A DNA stretch of 64,000 bases from Enterococcus_K sp051713825 (lineage in GTDB: Bacteria > Bacillota > Bacilli > Lactobacillales > Enterococcaceae): the NCBI RefSeq assembly GCF_051713825.1, contig NZ_JBIOQR010000002.1, positions 62,001 through 126,000 on the forward strand. The letters run 5' to 3'. The position numbers were made by a program, and so were the translations under genes. Positions 17,492-27,112 of this stretch are shown here, in pieces. A model generated the notes under the pieces. The model did not search any database and had not been told where the DNA came from. It saw nothing but the letters and a program-made list of their open reading frames with translations. Every line of letters starts with the position of its first letter. The first letter of the stretch is position 1.

Positions 17492-18685
17492 ATGTTTCAA
17501 CGACCAAACTATCTAAAGCAGTTGATTCAATTTAAAGATACTGATTTTATAAAAGTAATTACAGGGGTCCGACGTTCTGGGAAATCAGTCCTTCTCATGT
17601 TGTTTCGGGAATACTTGCTACAAGAAAAGGTACCTGAGGACCATATTGTTTATATGAATTTTGAAAGTTTTGAGTACCAAACGATTACGACAGAAGAAAA
17701 ATTTCGAGAAAAATTAGAAGAGTTGCTTCCTAAAGACAATCAGAAGGTCTATTTATTATTTGATGAGATTCAAGTAGTTGAAGGTTGGCAACGAGTAATT
17801 AACGGTGTCAGAGTTAGTTTCCCTAGCGATATTGTTATTACCGGATCAAATGCAAATATGCTTTCAGGGGAGCTTGCCACACTACTAAGTGGTCGCTATA
17901 TTGAAATTCCTATTTATCCACTTTCATTCCGAGAGTTTTTGAGTGCTAAAAAAATTGAATCGACTTCAAGAGACGTTGATCGTGCGTACGATGAATATGA
18001 AAAGTATGGAGGATTCCCTAGTGTGGTGATTGCAGAAAAATCAATCAAGGATACGATTCTCTCAGGAATTTTTGATACGATTGTTTTAAATGATGTGGCT
18101 ATGAGGTCTGGAATAAAAGATTCGACTGTTTTAAAATTGATGATTGCTTTTTTAGCAGATAATGTAGGACAGTTAGTTAATACGTCTAAAATTGTAAATA
18201 CTTTAAGAAGCGAAGGTGTTGAAACAAGCAGCCATACAGTAAGTCGTTATTTAGATTTGCTTGAAAATGGTTATCTATTCTATCGAACTAAACAATATGA
18301 TATTCGTGGGCGTGAATATTTGAGAACCAATGGCAAATATTTTATTGTTGATACAGGGCTAAGAAGAAATGCAGTTGGGAAAAAGGAGGGGAACTACAGT
18401 AATCGACTAGAGAATATTGTCTATATTGAGCTTTTACGAAGAGGATATACAGTAGATGTTGGAAAATTAGATAAGAGAGAAATTGATTTTGTCGCTCGAA
18501 AGCTAGATGATGTTATTTATGTCCAAGTAACGTATGAGCTTCCTAAAAATACGCATGAGACAGATAACTTACTTAATATTAAGGATAACTATCAAAAGAT
18601 TGTGATTACGGGGCGTTATCACGAGGTAGAAAAAATTGATGGCATTCCTATTATCTATATTGTTGATTGGTTATTAGAGGAGTAA
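17492..18685 (+). CDS. AAA+ ATPase with DUF4143 C-terminal domain
   Basis: 397 aa of the widespread AAA_14/DUF4143 family. Walker A GVRRSGKS at residues 25-32, Walker B YLLFDEIQ near 90, and sensor-like ITGSNANML. The motif LSGRYIEIPIYPLSFREFL leads into the C-terminal DUF4143 part (about 200-395), which carries a PD-(D/E)xK-like core around REIDFVARK. Biological role of the family is unsettled; some members behave like mobile or defence-linked ATPases. AGGAGGGG precedes the start. It is monocistronic between its own operator and a bidirectional terminator. Confidence 0.88.
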   Translation: MFQRPNYLKQLIQFKDTDFIKVITGVRRSGKSVLLMLFREYLLQEKVPEDHIVYMNFESFEYQTITTEEKFREKLEELLPKDNQKVYLLFDEIQVVEGWQRVINGVRVSFPSDIVITGSNANMLSGELATLLSGRYIEIPIYPLSFREFLSAKKIESTSRDVDRAYDEYEKYGGFPSVVIAEKSIKDTILSGIFDTIVLNDVAMRSGIKDSTVLKLMIAFLADNVGQLVNTSKIVNTLRSEGVETSSHTVSRYLDLLENGYLFYRTKQYDIRGREYLRTNGKYFIVDTGLRRNAVGKKEGNYSNRLENIVYIELLRRGYTVDVGKLDKREIDFVARKLDDVIYVQVTYELPKNTHETDNLLNIKDNYQKIVITGRYHEVEKIDGIPIIYIVDWLLEE

Positions 18686-18691
18686 GAGCTA

Positions 18692-18743
18692 AAAAAACTT
18701 GTGATGCCAGTTATTTGTTATCTGACTGGCTCACAAGTTTTTT
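18692..18743. terminator. Bidirectional terminator
   Basis: Outer stem 18692-18704 with 18731-18743 and inner stem GCCAGT 18706-18711 with 18725-18730, A-rich on the left and T-rich on the right. It can serve the ATPase gene (plus) and the lipoprotein fragment/GH1 transcript (minus). Confidence 0.8.
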
Positions 18744-18766
18744 ATCTCTTCTCGCGTATACATTTT

Positions 18767-19141
18767 TTAGAATACCGCATTTTCTGAGTCAAAAAGCTTT
18801 TGCTCAATTTTAGTCGAATCCGAATCTGAGATTTTATAGGTATTATTGTCATTTTTCTTAACAGTTATCTCAACAGAACTTTTTTCACCATAAGTAGGTG
18901 TTTTTATTTTTTTATTAAGAAGTCCATAAATTTCATCAAACACTTGTGTAGTTATATCCTCATCACTAGAAGCTTCTCCACTTGATAAGACTCTCTTCAT
19001 TAACTCTCCTTGAAATTTCTCTAGATCTGCTTGATAGGTATCAAAAACAATTAGTGGCTCTATATCAATCGTTACAGTGTAATCATCATTATCTTTTTCT
19101 TTTGCTTCATTTCTCCTGCTTTTCATAGAGACTCTGACCAT
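18767..19141 (-). pseudogene. C-terminal fragment of a DUF5105-like lipoprotein
   Basis: Up to 124 codons. From about residue 12 it reads as the C-terminal domain of enterococcal/listerial DUF5105-type lipoproteins (YTVTIDIEPLIVFDTYQAD, an acidic DEDITTQVFDEIYGLLNKK helix, then EITVKKNDNNTYKISDSD). Signal peptide, lipobox and the N-terminal half are missing. The first residues are read out of frame inside the end of the GH1 gene, so homology begins exactly where GH1 ends at 19107. This looks like a deletion or insertion junction that left a gene tail behind. Confidence 0.6.
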
Positions 19142-20501
19142 TTGTTTCCATAATTTTTTTGTACCAATAGTAGCTATCTTTTTTAAAACGATTTAAACTT
19201 CCACTATATTCATCTCTATCCACATAAACGAAGCCATACCGTTTTTGATAGCCGTTTAACCAACTTAGTAAGTCAGTAAATGACCAAGCTGTATAACCAA
19301 GAACTTCAACGCCTAGGTCGATGGCCTCATTGATCGCCAACATATGTGAGGCAAGATAGTTAATTCGATACGAGTCATGAATCTTGAATGATTCTGTTAG
19401 TACATCATAGGCCCCTAAGCCGTTTTCAGTGATAAAAATAGGTAAGTTATATTGGGTGTACATCTCTAATAAGCTGATAGATAAACCTGTGGAATCAATA
19501 TCCCAATCCCAATCGGTTCGTTCCAGAAATTCATTTTTTACACGGACTGTAGTAACAGATTGCTGAGGATCTTCAGCCTTGATAATCGTAGAGCTTCGAT
19601 AGTAGTTTACTCCGATAAAATCAGGTTTTGCTGACTGAAGCAATTGGTAATCCTCGGTAGAAATGTCCGGGAATAGACCTTGGCTCTCTAGCATTTTTTT
19701 CGCATAGACAGGATATCTACCATACACATAAACATCTAACCAAAAATTGTTATTAAGCAGTTGTTTTTTATGCTGCTCCAAGACATTTTCTGGATTAGGG
19801 TTTCCGTAATATATCGGGGTATAGGCAAAGCTTGGTCCGATTTTTCCTTCAATATCTAATTTTTTAAATAATTGAATCATGCTAGCATTAGCTAGATTTA
19901 CATGATGATTGGCTAAATACATGTGTTTATCATTTTTTTCGCCAGGAGGATGTTCCGCCAAGGAGTAACCTGCTGGAATAAAGACATTTTGTTCATTGAT
20001 AGTCACCCAGTAGCGAACCTGCTTATTATAACGTTTGAACAGTAACTCAGCATAGTTAGTAAAATCCGTGACAATTTCTTTAGATAACCAACCTCCATAT
20101 TTTTTTTGTAACGCTAGAGGAAGGTCCCAATGATAAAGTGTCACAATGGGTTCAATGTGGTAGTGTAAGAGCTCGCGAATTAGTTCATCATAAAAAGCAA
20201 GTCCTTGATCATTTACTTTGCCTGCTCCATCAGGAAACACCCGACTCCATGAAATAGAAAAACGATAGGCTTTTAATCCTTGTTCAGCCATTAACTGGAT
20301 ATCTTCTTTGAAACGATGATAGTGATCCACGGCGATTTCACCAGTGGTATCCTTAAAGGTATTTCCAGGTGTTTTTACAAACTCATCCCAAATTGATTCC
20401 CCTTTCCCTTCGAGATTCCACGCTCCTTCGATTTGATAGGCAGCAGAGGCTGCGCCCCATAAAAAGTTCTCAGGAAATTGAATTTTTGTCATTTTACTCA
20501 T
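19107..20501 (-). CDS. GH1 family 6-phospho-beta-glucosidase
   Basis: 464 aa, usual GH1 length. N-terminal FLWGAASAAYQIEGAW signature; acid/base Glu in TINEQN near residue 168; nucleophile in FITENGLG near residue 360. The C-terminal LLSWLNGYQKRYGF pattern (Ser ... Lys-Arg-Tyr-Gly-Phe) matches the phosphate-binding pocket of 6-phospho-beta-glycosidases. It hydrolyses phosphorylated beta-glucosides in the cytoplasm. GGAGG at 20512-20516 serves ATG 20501 (chosen) or ATG 20507. No PTS is adjacent; it is transcribed away from the GntR gene and shares an operator motif with lacZ. Confidence 0.88.
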   Translation of the reverse strand: MSKMTKIQFPENFLWGAASAAYQIEGAWNLEGKGESIWDEFVKTPGNTFKDTTGEIAVDHYHRFKEDIQLMAEQGLKAYRFSISWSRVFPDGAGKVNDQGLAFYDELIRELLHYHIEPIVTLYHWDLPLALQKKYGGWLSKEIVTDFTNYAELLFKRYNKQVRYWVTINEQNVFIPAGYSLAEHPPGEKNDKHMYLANHHVNLANASMIQLFKKLDIEGKIGPSFAYTPIYYGNPNPENVLEQHKKQLLNNNFWLDVYVYGRYPVYAKKMLESQGLFPDISTEDYQLLQSAKPDFIGVNYYRSSTIIKAEDPQQSVTTVRVKNEFLERTDWDWDIDSTGLSISLLEMYTQYNLPIFITENGLGAYDVLTESFKIHDSYRINYLASHMLAINEAIDLGVEVLGYTAWSFTDLLSWLNGYQKRYGFVYVDRDEYSGSLNRFKKDSYYWYKKIMETNGQSLYEKQEK

Positions 20502-20552
20502 AAACATCCATCCTCCAAAATAATAAAATTTCTTTTTTATAATATTATGCAT

Positions 20553-20566
20553 ATAATATACTATAT
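20553..20566. promoter_or_regulatory. Putative GntR operator upstream of GH1
   Basis: ATAATATACTATAT is the exact reverse complement of the 14-mer at 21728-21741 in the regulator/lacZ intergenic region. It lies about 52 bases upstream of the GH1 start, within the expected promoter. Confidence 0.55.
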
Positions 20567-20626
20567 GGAGGTTGTTCGCAATGTGTAGTTAGAATAAAAC
20601 TTTTTAATTCGATTGAGAAATAACAC

Positions 20627-21700
20627 TTAATAAGTAGATAATCCTTCAATCAGTTGGGCATCTATCTTGAAGTTCTTCTCTTTTGCCGTTCCTTCCAGTA
20701 ATTGGAATAACAATTCAACTGCTTGTTTTCCAACGAGTGTTTCATTTTGTTTGATATGTGTAAACTCTGGTATCCCATATTGAACAAAGGGAGAATCGAA
20801 ACAAATGATTGACAAGTCTTTGCCAATTTTTCTACCAATCTGTTCGGCTGCTATACGGATGATGTTGGCAATCGTGTAGTTTAGAGCAAGGATAGCTGTG
20901 ATCTCAGGATATTTCAGCAAGTGTTCTTTGACCTTTTGGACATCTTTATCAGAAATTGTAGGACCGCTAGTCGATAGATCAGATAAGAAATATTTTTTTG
21001 AAAACTGAATACCTGTATCAAAACCAAATTGTGTGACTGCTTGCAATCGTTCTTGTGCAACATTATCGTTCAGTTGAGAAAACATGATCGAAATTGTTTC
21101 GTGCCCGTGGGCTATAAAATGTTGTAACGCAGTGTAGATAGCCGTGGTGTTGTCGGTTACGACGGATGGCTGTTGCAAAACTTGGATGGTTCGATCAATC
21201 ATAACGATTGGGAAGTCACTGACGGCCAAGTGAACAAGTTCTTTGTTCACCAAATCTCCGACACGTGGGAGAACAACGATTCCGTCCACCTGAGCTTCGA
21301 TTAAATCGTTGACAGCTTTTTCTTCAAGAATATCTTTCTCATGGCTTATTTTAAGAATCATATTTGCTTTTTTTGACAGAGTGCTTTCTATAGAGTTTAA
21401 TAACTCAATCCCGTAATGCGCGGTAATCTCAGATAAGATAACACCGATTGAATAAGGTTTTATTTCTGTTGAACTAGCGGGGGTAGGAACTTCGTTAACG
21501 AAGGTTCCTCGGCCTTTTTTTCTTGTAATATAGCCTTCTTCTACTAGAATGGCTAAAGCACGTTTGGTTGTGATGGTACTTACATTATAAGCCTTGGCCA
21601 GTGCTTTCTCAGAAGGGAGGAGGAACTTTTTAGGGTACTCTCCGGAGACTATTTTTTGTTTGATATCTTTATATATTTTTTCATAAAGTGGTGTACTCAT
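20627..21700 (-). CDS. GntR-type DNA-binding / LacI-type sugar-sensing regulator
   Basis: 357 aa. Winged helix at residues 1-70 with the GntR signature (PLYEKIYKDIKQKIVSGEY, LPSEKALAKAYNVS, GRGTF). A periplasmic-binding-protein-like domain follows (about 85-357), as in AraR. ATG at 21700 has AGGAG eight bases upstream and is preferred over GTG 21709. It lies between GH1 (same strand, downstream) and lacZ (divergent), so it probably represses both until a beta-galactoside or beta-glucoside derivative binds (inference). Shared AT-rich motifs at both promoters support this. Confidence 0.88.
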   Translation of the reverse strand: MSTPLYEKIYKDIKQKIVSGEYPKKFLLPSEKALAKAYNVSTITTKRALAILVEEGYITRKKGRGTFVNEVPTPASSTEIKPYSIGVILSEITAHYGIELLNSIESTLSKKANMILKISHEKDILEEKAVNDLIEAQVDGIVVLPRVGDLVNKELVHLAVSDFPIVMIDRTIQVLQQPSVVTDNTTAIYTALQHFIAHGHETISIMFSQLNDNVAQERLQAVTQFGFDTGIQFSKKYFLSDLSTSGPTISDKDVQKVKEHLLKYPEITAILALNYTIANIIRIAAEQIGRKIGKDLSIICFDSPFVQYGIPEFTHIKQNETLVGKQAVELLFQLLEGTAKEKNFKIDAQLIEGLSTY

Positions 21701-21727
21701 TTTTATCACTCCTAATTTCGTCTACCT

Positions 21728-21820
21728 ATATAGTATATTATTCTATTTATGTGAAAACTGCAAATAGCTTCTGGTTAATCAAGGTTTTTCGTGATCTTTA
21801 TTTTTAAATAGTATAATTAT
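21728..21820. promoter_or_regulatory. Putative GntR operators between regulator and lacZ
   Basis: Site 1, ATATAGTATATTAT at 21728-21741, lies close to the regulator's own start. Site 2, ATAGTATAATTAT at 21808-21820, lies just upstream of the lacZ promoter. Site 1 recurs exactly, inverted, before GH1 at 20553-20566. Positions fit autoregulation and repression of lacZ. Confidence 0.55.
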
Positions 21821-21834
21821 ATATAAATAATATA

Positions 21835-21863
21835 TTGACTAACTAATTGTGTTTTGATATATT
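21835..21863 (+). promoter_or_regulatory. lacZ operon promoter
   Basis: -35 TTGACT at 21835-21840, a 17-base spacer, and extended -10 TGATATATT with hexamer TATATT at 21858-21863. This is close to the sigma-A consensus and is followed by AGGAGG at 21871-21876 only a few bases later, implying a very short 5' leader. Confidence 0.75.
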
Positions 21864-21884
21864 AAAAAAAAGGAGGAATGCTTG

Positions 21885-24842
21885 ATGACTGAACTATTTG
21901 AAAATCCCAAAGTACAAAGTATCAATCGATATATGAATCGTAGTCACTTTTTTTATTACGCTTCTATGAAGAACGCATTGAGCTATGAAGAAGAGCACTC
22001 GTTGAACTATCTATCCTTAAATGGAGAGTGGTCACTTTCTTATTGTGATAAGCGAACGAGCAATGATTTTTTGAACGAAGAAATGAAAGCGCAACCGATT
22101 CTAGTGCCAGGTCACTTAGAGCTACAGGGTTATGGATCGCCCATCTATACTAACTTTAACTATCCATTTCCAACAGATCCACCCTTTGTGCCGGATGAGA
22201 ATCCGAGTGCTATTTATCGGAAGCTGTTCGACTTTACGCCGACAAATAACCAGGATCACTTTTTGAAATTTGAAGGGGTCGATTCTTACTTTGAGGTTTG
22301 GCTCAATCATAAATATTTGGGAATGAGTAAGGGAAGTAGGCTTCCTTCTGAATTTAAGATAACTGATGAATTAAAAAGTGGCACCAATGAGCTGTATGTA
22401 AAAGTGATGAAATGGTCTGACGGCTCTTATATGGAAGACCAAGATATGTGGTGGTTGAGTGGGCTATTTAGAGATGTGTATATTCACTCTCAGCCAAGCC
22501 AACGGTTAGATGACATTTTTGTAACCGCTATTCCTAAAGGAGAAAAAGGTGTAATTGAGATTACGCATACCTTGACGAGTGAAGTAATTGATGCAAAAGT
22601 AGCGCTTTATGATGGGCAGAAGAAATTACTCTCTGAAGACAAAGTGACCTTTACAAAAGGAGCAGCACATACGCAAATAGTTGAAAATATTCGCCCTTGG
22701 ACGGCAGAAACACCTAATTTGTATTGGTTAGTAATTAGTCTAGATAATCAGTATTTTTTACCGATTCGGATAGGCTTTCGAGAACTTACACTAACGAAAA
22801 CGCTTAATATAAATGGATATCCGCTATTATTCAAAGGCGTTAACAGACATGAATTTCATCCGGATACAGGAAGAGCACTCACCAAAGAAACGATGCTACA
22901 AGATGTTCTTTTAATGAAACAACATAATATCAATGCTGTTCGAACGTCACATTATCCAGCACATCCTTATTTTTATGATTTGTGTGACGAATATGGGTTA
23001 TATGTGATAGATGAATGTGATGTTGAAACGCATGGGCTAGGTTCGGCTGGAATTGAAAATCAGTTGGCGAACGATCCTGATTGGCAAGGAGCCTATGTTG
23101 ACAGAGGCAATCGAATGGTTCACAGAGATAAAAATCACCCATCAATTGTTCTATGGTCTTTAGGCAATGAGAGTGGTTTTGGTAAAAACTTTTGTAAGAT
23201 GGGGGAAAGCATTCGCGCAATCGATTCTACCCGATTTATTCATTATGAAGGAGACCAAGCACTAGAAATCGCGGACATCTATAGCACCATGTACACCAGT
23301 ATTGATGAACTTAAAAAGAGAGCAGAAACTAATCCAAGCGTTCCTCATATTTTGTGTGAGTTTGCGCATGCTATGGGAAATGGGCCTGGGTCTCTTAAAG
23401 AATACTGGGAAACAGTTGAAACCTATCCATCAATCCAAGGCGGTTTTGTCTGGGAGTGGATTGACCACGGCTTACGTCAGATGAATGAAGATGGCCAGGA
23501 GTATTTTGCTTACGGAGGCGATTTTGGTGAAGTTGTACACGACGGAGAATTTATTATTGATGGCCTATTAACACCAGATAGACGTCCAAGTCCAGGATTA
23601 TTAGAGTATAAAAAAATTATCGAGCCGTTTAAACTGTCTCATACTAAAAATGTGATTTTTATCCAAGACGTGAATACATTTGAACTACCAGAGCCACTTG
23701 TTTTACAGTGGGAAGTGGTTTCTGAAAAAGGTCAATTAATTACTGGAGAGGTTCCTAAAAATAATTGGATGAGTCTAAAAACTGCATACTATAGTGTTGA
23801 TTTATCTAGTGAGTTAAAGAATCTGCCACAAGAAGAATCGCTCATTTTAAACTTCTCTGTTTCATTAGCAGAACAGGCAAAATGGGGCGTTCAGGGACAT
23901 GTCTTAGCTTACGGACAAGATGTTTTACAGAAGAAAACGAGCAGCCTAGCTAAAACACCAAGCTCTTCATTATTAGTGAAAGAGGTTGGAGAAAAAACTT
24001 CGGTTGAAGTAGGAAATAAAGTTTTCGAATTCAATACCTATACCGGATTTTTAGAGCAAATTAATGTCGATCAGGAAGAGCTCCTAGAAACACCTGTAAG
24101 TATGGATTTTTGGCGGGCACCAATTAACAATGACATGAATATTGTGCATGATTGGCGAAAAAGTCGGATTCACCAGTTAACTAGTAAACTGAAAACCTAT
24201 GAAATTCAAACATTTAAAGACTATGTGAAAATTGACATTCATTCTAGAATTGCACCCCCTGTATTGCGTTGGGGAATCAATATGCACTATACCTACATGA
24301 TTTCAAATACAGGTAGTCTTACGATTCGAGTGGTGGGTGTACCAGAATATGATTATCCAGAGACGTTACCTAGGATTGGACTTACTTTTAGGTGGAAAGA
24401 GTCACCAAAGACGATTTCGTGGTTAGGTCGTGGCCCAGGAGAATCCTATAACGATAGCAAAGAGCATACTTTATTTGGTTGGTATTCACACTCGTTAGAG
24501 GAAATGAATTTTGACTACACTGTGCCACAAGAAAGTGGGAGTCGTTCTGATACAGAAAATTGTCAATTGTTATCGGAACATATGAAGATTCATATTACTG
24601 GAGAGTCCCCTTTTATCTTTTCAATTTTGCCATACGAAGTAGATGATATTGAAAACTGCAAGCACGCCGCGGATTTGCTTCGTTATAAAAAGGAGTATGC
24701 TATTTTCCATTACGATTGGCGACAACATGGGCTTGGAAGTGCTAGTTGTGGTCCCAATCCTCTTGAAAAATATAAATTAAAAACAGAGCCATTTGAATTC
24801 TCCATGGAGTTGTTCATTGAATCACTCTATGAGAAAAAATAA
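21885..24842 (+). CDS. lacZ: GH2 family beta-galactosidase (LacZ type)
   Basis: 985 aa, typical large LacZ. Order seen: sugar-binding jelly-roll (YGSPIYTNFNYPFPTDPP), immunoglobulin-like domain, TIM barrel with NRHEFHPDTGR, acid/base Glu429 in LGNESG, nucleophile Glu492 in ILCEFAHAMGN, and the C-terminal beta-galactosidase small-chain domain. It hydrolyses lactose or other beta-galactosides in the cytoplasm. ATG at 21885 has AGGAGG eight bases upstream; the TTG at 21882 is less likely. It is first in an operon with an ABC importer, so unphosphorylated galactosides are the likely imported substrates. Confidence 0.95.
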   Translation: MTELFENPKVQSINRYMNRSHFFYYASMKNALSYEEEHSLNYLSLNGEWSLSYCDKRTSNDFLNEEMKAQPILVPGHLELQGYGSPIYTNFNYPFPTDPPFVPDENPSAIYRKLFDFTPTNNQDHFLKFEGVDSYFEVWLNHKYLGMSKGSRLPSEFKITDELKSGTNELYVKVMKWSDGSYMEDQDMWWLSGLFRDVYIHSQPSQRLDDIFVTAIPKGEKGVIEITHTLTSEVIDAKVALYDGQKKLLSEDKVTFTKGAAHTQIVENIRPWTAETPNLYWLVISLDNQYFLPIRIGFRELTLTKTLNINGYPLLFKGVNRHEFHPDTGRALTKETMLQDVLLMKQHNINAVRTSHYPAHPYFYDLCDEYGLYVIDECDVETHGLGSAGIENQLANDPDWQGAYVDRGNRMVHRDKNHPSIVLWSLGNESGFGKNFCKMGESIRAIDSTRFIHYEGDQALEIADIYSTMYTSIDELKKRAETNPSVPHILCEFAHAMGNGPGSLKEYWETVETYPSIQGGFVWEWIDHGLRQMNEDGQEYFAYGGDFGEVVHDGEFIIDGLLTPDRRPSPGLLEYKKIIEPFKLSHTKNVIFIQDVNTFELPEPLVLQWEVVSEKGQLITGEVPKNNWMSLKTAYYSVDLSSELKNLPQEESLILNFSVSLAEQAKWGVQGHVLAYGQDVLQKKTSSLAKTPSSSLLVKEVGEKTSVEVGNKVFEFNTYTGFLEQINVDQEELLETPVSMDFWRAPINNDMNIVHDWRKSRIHQLTSKLKTYEIQTFKDYVKIDIHSRIAPPVLRWGINMHYTYMISNTGSLTIRVVGVPEYDYPETLPRIGLTFRWKESPKTISWLGRGPGESYNDSKEHTLFGWYSHSLEEMNFDYTVPQESGSRSDTENCQLLSEHMKIHITGESPFIFSILPYEVDDIENCKHAADLLRYKKEYAIFHYDWRQHGLGSASCGPNPLEKYKLKTEPFEFSMELFIESLYEKK

Positions 24843-24863
24843 ATTAACACAAGGAGATAAAAG

Positions 24864-26108
24864 ATGAAAAAGCGAGTACTAGTAATATTGTTGTCGGCAT
24901 TAGGTCTATTTGTTACAGGTTGTGGTTCCAGTAGCGCCAAAGATGACGGAAAAGTCAACTTAACTATTTGGTATTATCAAAATTCTATGAGTGATAATGT
25001 GATTAGTGGTGCCAAAGAAGAGTTTTCTGATTATAATCTAGAATTCAAAAAGTTACCTTCAGACGGTTACGAAACAAAAATTGATACGTCACTTAATTCA
25101 GGAAATGGTCCAGATATAGCTATGATGTTCTCAATGACTCCTTATTATAAATATAGTGATAAGTTTATTAACTTATTAGATTATGATGCAGAAAGTAAGA
25201 AAAAAGATTACTTAGATTGGAAATGGGACTTGGGTACAACTCCAGATGGTAAGGCTTTAATTGCTATGCCAGTTGATATTGGTCCAATGGGCTTGTTTTA
25301 CCGAGAAGATATCTTTAAAGAAGCTGGATTACCAAATACTCCTGAAGAAGTCAGCAAACAAATAAATGATTGGGATACGTACTTTGCAGCAGCGAAGCAA
25401 GTGAAAGAAAAAACAGATGCGTACATGTTTGATAGTGCTTTATCTATTTTTAACACAGCCTATCTACAACAAGATAAGTTTAACTATGATCGAGATGGCA
25501 AACTGATTGTTGATGATGGTCATATAAAGAAGGTTTGGGATTTAGCGATTAAAGCAATTGATGAAGGACTAACGGCCAAAGTTCCTAGCGGTAGCGCGGA
25601 ATGGGCCCCAGCAATGAACTCAAATAAGATAGCGTCCATGCCTGGTGCTTCTTGGCAACGAACAAACGTTAGTGATGCCGCCCCTGATACAAGTGGCAAA
25701 TGGCGTGTGGCAATGATTCCTGGAGGATCTGCAAACTATGGCGGTTCGTTTATGAGTGCTTTTAAAGCAAGCAAACATCCAAAAGAAGCAGTAGAAGTGC
25801 TCAACTATTTGGTGTCAATAAAGAGTCAAGAGAAAAACTATAGCGACTTGAATATTTACCCAAGTACACCTGCGCTTTACTCTGAAAAAGTCATGGATCA
25901 GCCTGAAGAATTTTTTGGTGGTCAGAATACAAATGAATATTTGTCTAAATCTGCAGAAGCAATCAAGACCGTGTATGTAGATCCACGTGAAGCAGCAACG
26001 CTTGATGCGATTGTTTCTCAATTAAAGCTAGTTGAATCGCAAGGGAAAAATTCAGATGATGCATGGAAAGATGCCGTTTCTGAAGCAACCAGTGTATCTG
26101 AACAGTAA
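24864..26108 (+). CDS. Sugar ABC transporter substrate-binding lipoprotein (beta-galactoside operon)
   Basis: 414 aa. Lipobox FVTGCG with lipidated Cys20, then a mature solute-binding protein beginning VNLTIWYYQNS, a cluster B carbohydrate-binding pattern. It lies 21 bases after lacZ with AAGGAG upstream. With the two following permeases it forms an importer, presumably for galactosyl oligosaccharides cleaved by lacZ. No ATPase gene is in the operon. Confidence 0.93.
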   Translation: MKKRVLVILLSALGLFVTGCGSSSAKDDGKVNLTIWYYQNSMSDNVISGAKEEFSDYNLEFKKLPSDGYETKIDTSLNSGNGPDIAMMFSMTPYYKYSDKFINLLDYDAESKKKDYLDWKWDLGTTPDGKALIAMPVDIGPMGLFYREDIFKEAGLPNTPEEVSKQINDWDTYFAAAKQVKEKTDAYMFDSALSIFNTAYLQQDKFNYDRDGKLIVDDGHIKKVWDLAIKAIDEGLTAKVPSGSAEWAPAMNSNKIASMPGASWQRTNVSDAAPDTSGKWRVAMIPGGSANYGGSFMSAFKASKHPKEAVEVLNYLVSIKSQEKNYSDLNIYPSTPALYSEKVMDQPEEFFGGQNTNEYLSKSAEAIKTVYVDPREAATLDAIVSQLKLVESQGKNSDDAWKDAVSEATSVSEQ

Positions 26109-26166
26109 AAAAGTTGAAATAATCCCTCTCTGAGATTTCTTGGAGAGGGGGTGAAAGGAATTAACT

Positions 26167-27078
26167 ATGAATAAAAAACAAAAGAGAAGCAGCGTTTCAA
26201 AAAGCCAAGAGCGAACAGCCTACGTCTTTATATCTCCATTCTATTTATTATTTATAGCATTTAGTTTAATTCCTATTATTTTCTCGTTTGTTTTAGCACT
26301 TAGCAAATGGGATGGAATTGGAAATTTCCAGTATATCGGATTTGAGAACTTTTCGAGAATGCTACAAGATATGAATTTTTGGCGTTCTATTTGGAATACC
26401 TTAATTATCTGGGTTATGTCGACAGTCCCTCAGCTTGTCTTTGCGTTAGGACTGGCTTATATCACGAATTTAAAAATCATCAAACACAAGTCTTTTTATA
26501 AGATTGCTTATTTTTTACCTTACATCACCTCTGTGGTGGCAGTTGCACTTATCTTTAGCTCGTTATTTGGAACAGACTATGGATTGATTAATGCGTTTTT
26601 GAAGCTCATTCATTTGGAGCCTAAAGGGTGGATGAATGATCCTATGTTGGTTCGAGTGGTTCTTTCGTTAATGGTTATGTGGCGTTTTACTGGTTATAAC
26701 ATGGTTATCTATTTGGCTGGGTTACAAAAAATCCCATTAGATCTATATGAAGCAAGCACGATTGATGGTGCTTCTACATTTCAAACGTTCAGACATATTA
26801 TCGTTCCGTTGATGAAACCAATTATCTTCTTTACAGTCATTATGTCTACTATTGGGGGACTCCAGATTTTCACTGAACCTCAAGTATTATTAGGAACAAA
26901 CTCTTCACCAGAAGGTGGCGGCATGACCTTAGTGTTATATTTGTATAATCAAGCCTTCTTAAAACGAAACTTTGGTTATGGTGCAGCATTATCGTGGGGA
27001 TTAGTTGTCTTGATTGGCTTTTTCTCAGCGCTTAATGCCATTGTGATTAATGGTCGAAAGAAAAAAGAACTAGAATAA
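26167..27078 (+). CDS. Sugar ABC transporter permease (MalF-like)
   Basis: 303 aa, about six membrane segments; the first is at residues 20-45 after a Lys-rich cytoplasmic tail. The ATPase-contact loop reads YEASTIDGASTFQTF followed by IVPLMKP. Preceded by GAAAGGAA. A short imperfect hairpin of CCTCTCT/AGAGAGG type lies between it and the binding-protein stop and may set relative expression. Confidence 0.92.
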   Translation: MNKKQKRSSVSKSQERTAYVFISPFYLLFIAFSLIPIIFSFVLALSKWDGIGNFQYIGFENFSRMLQDMNFWRSIWNTLIIWVMSTVPQLVFALGLAYITNLKIIKHKSFYKIAYFLPYITSVVAVALIFSSLFGTDYGLINAFLKLIHLEPKGWMNDPMLVRVVLSLMVMWRFTGYNMVIYLAGLQKIPLDLYEASTIDGASTFQTFRHIIVPLMKPIIFFTVIMSTIGGLQIFTEPQVLLGTNSSPEGGGMTLVLYLYNQAFLKRNFGYGAALSWGLVVLIGFFSALNAIVINGRKKKELE

Positions 27079-27112
27079 TCAAACGTGTTTGTTGAAAGGA
27101 ATGTGGCAAAAA

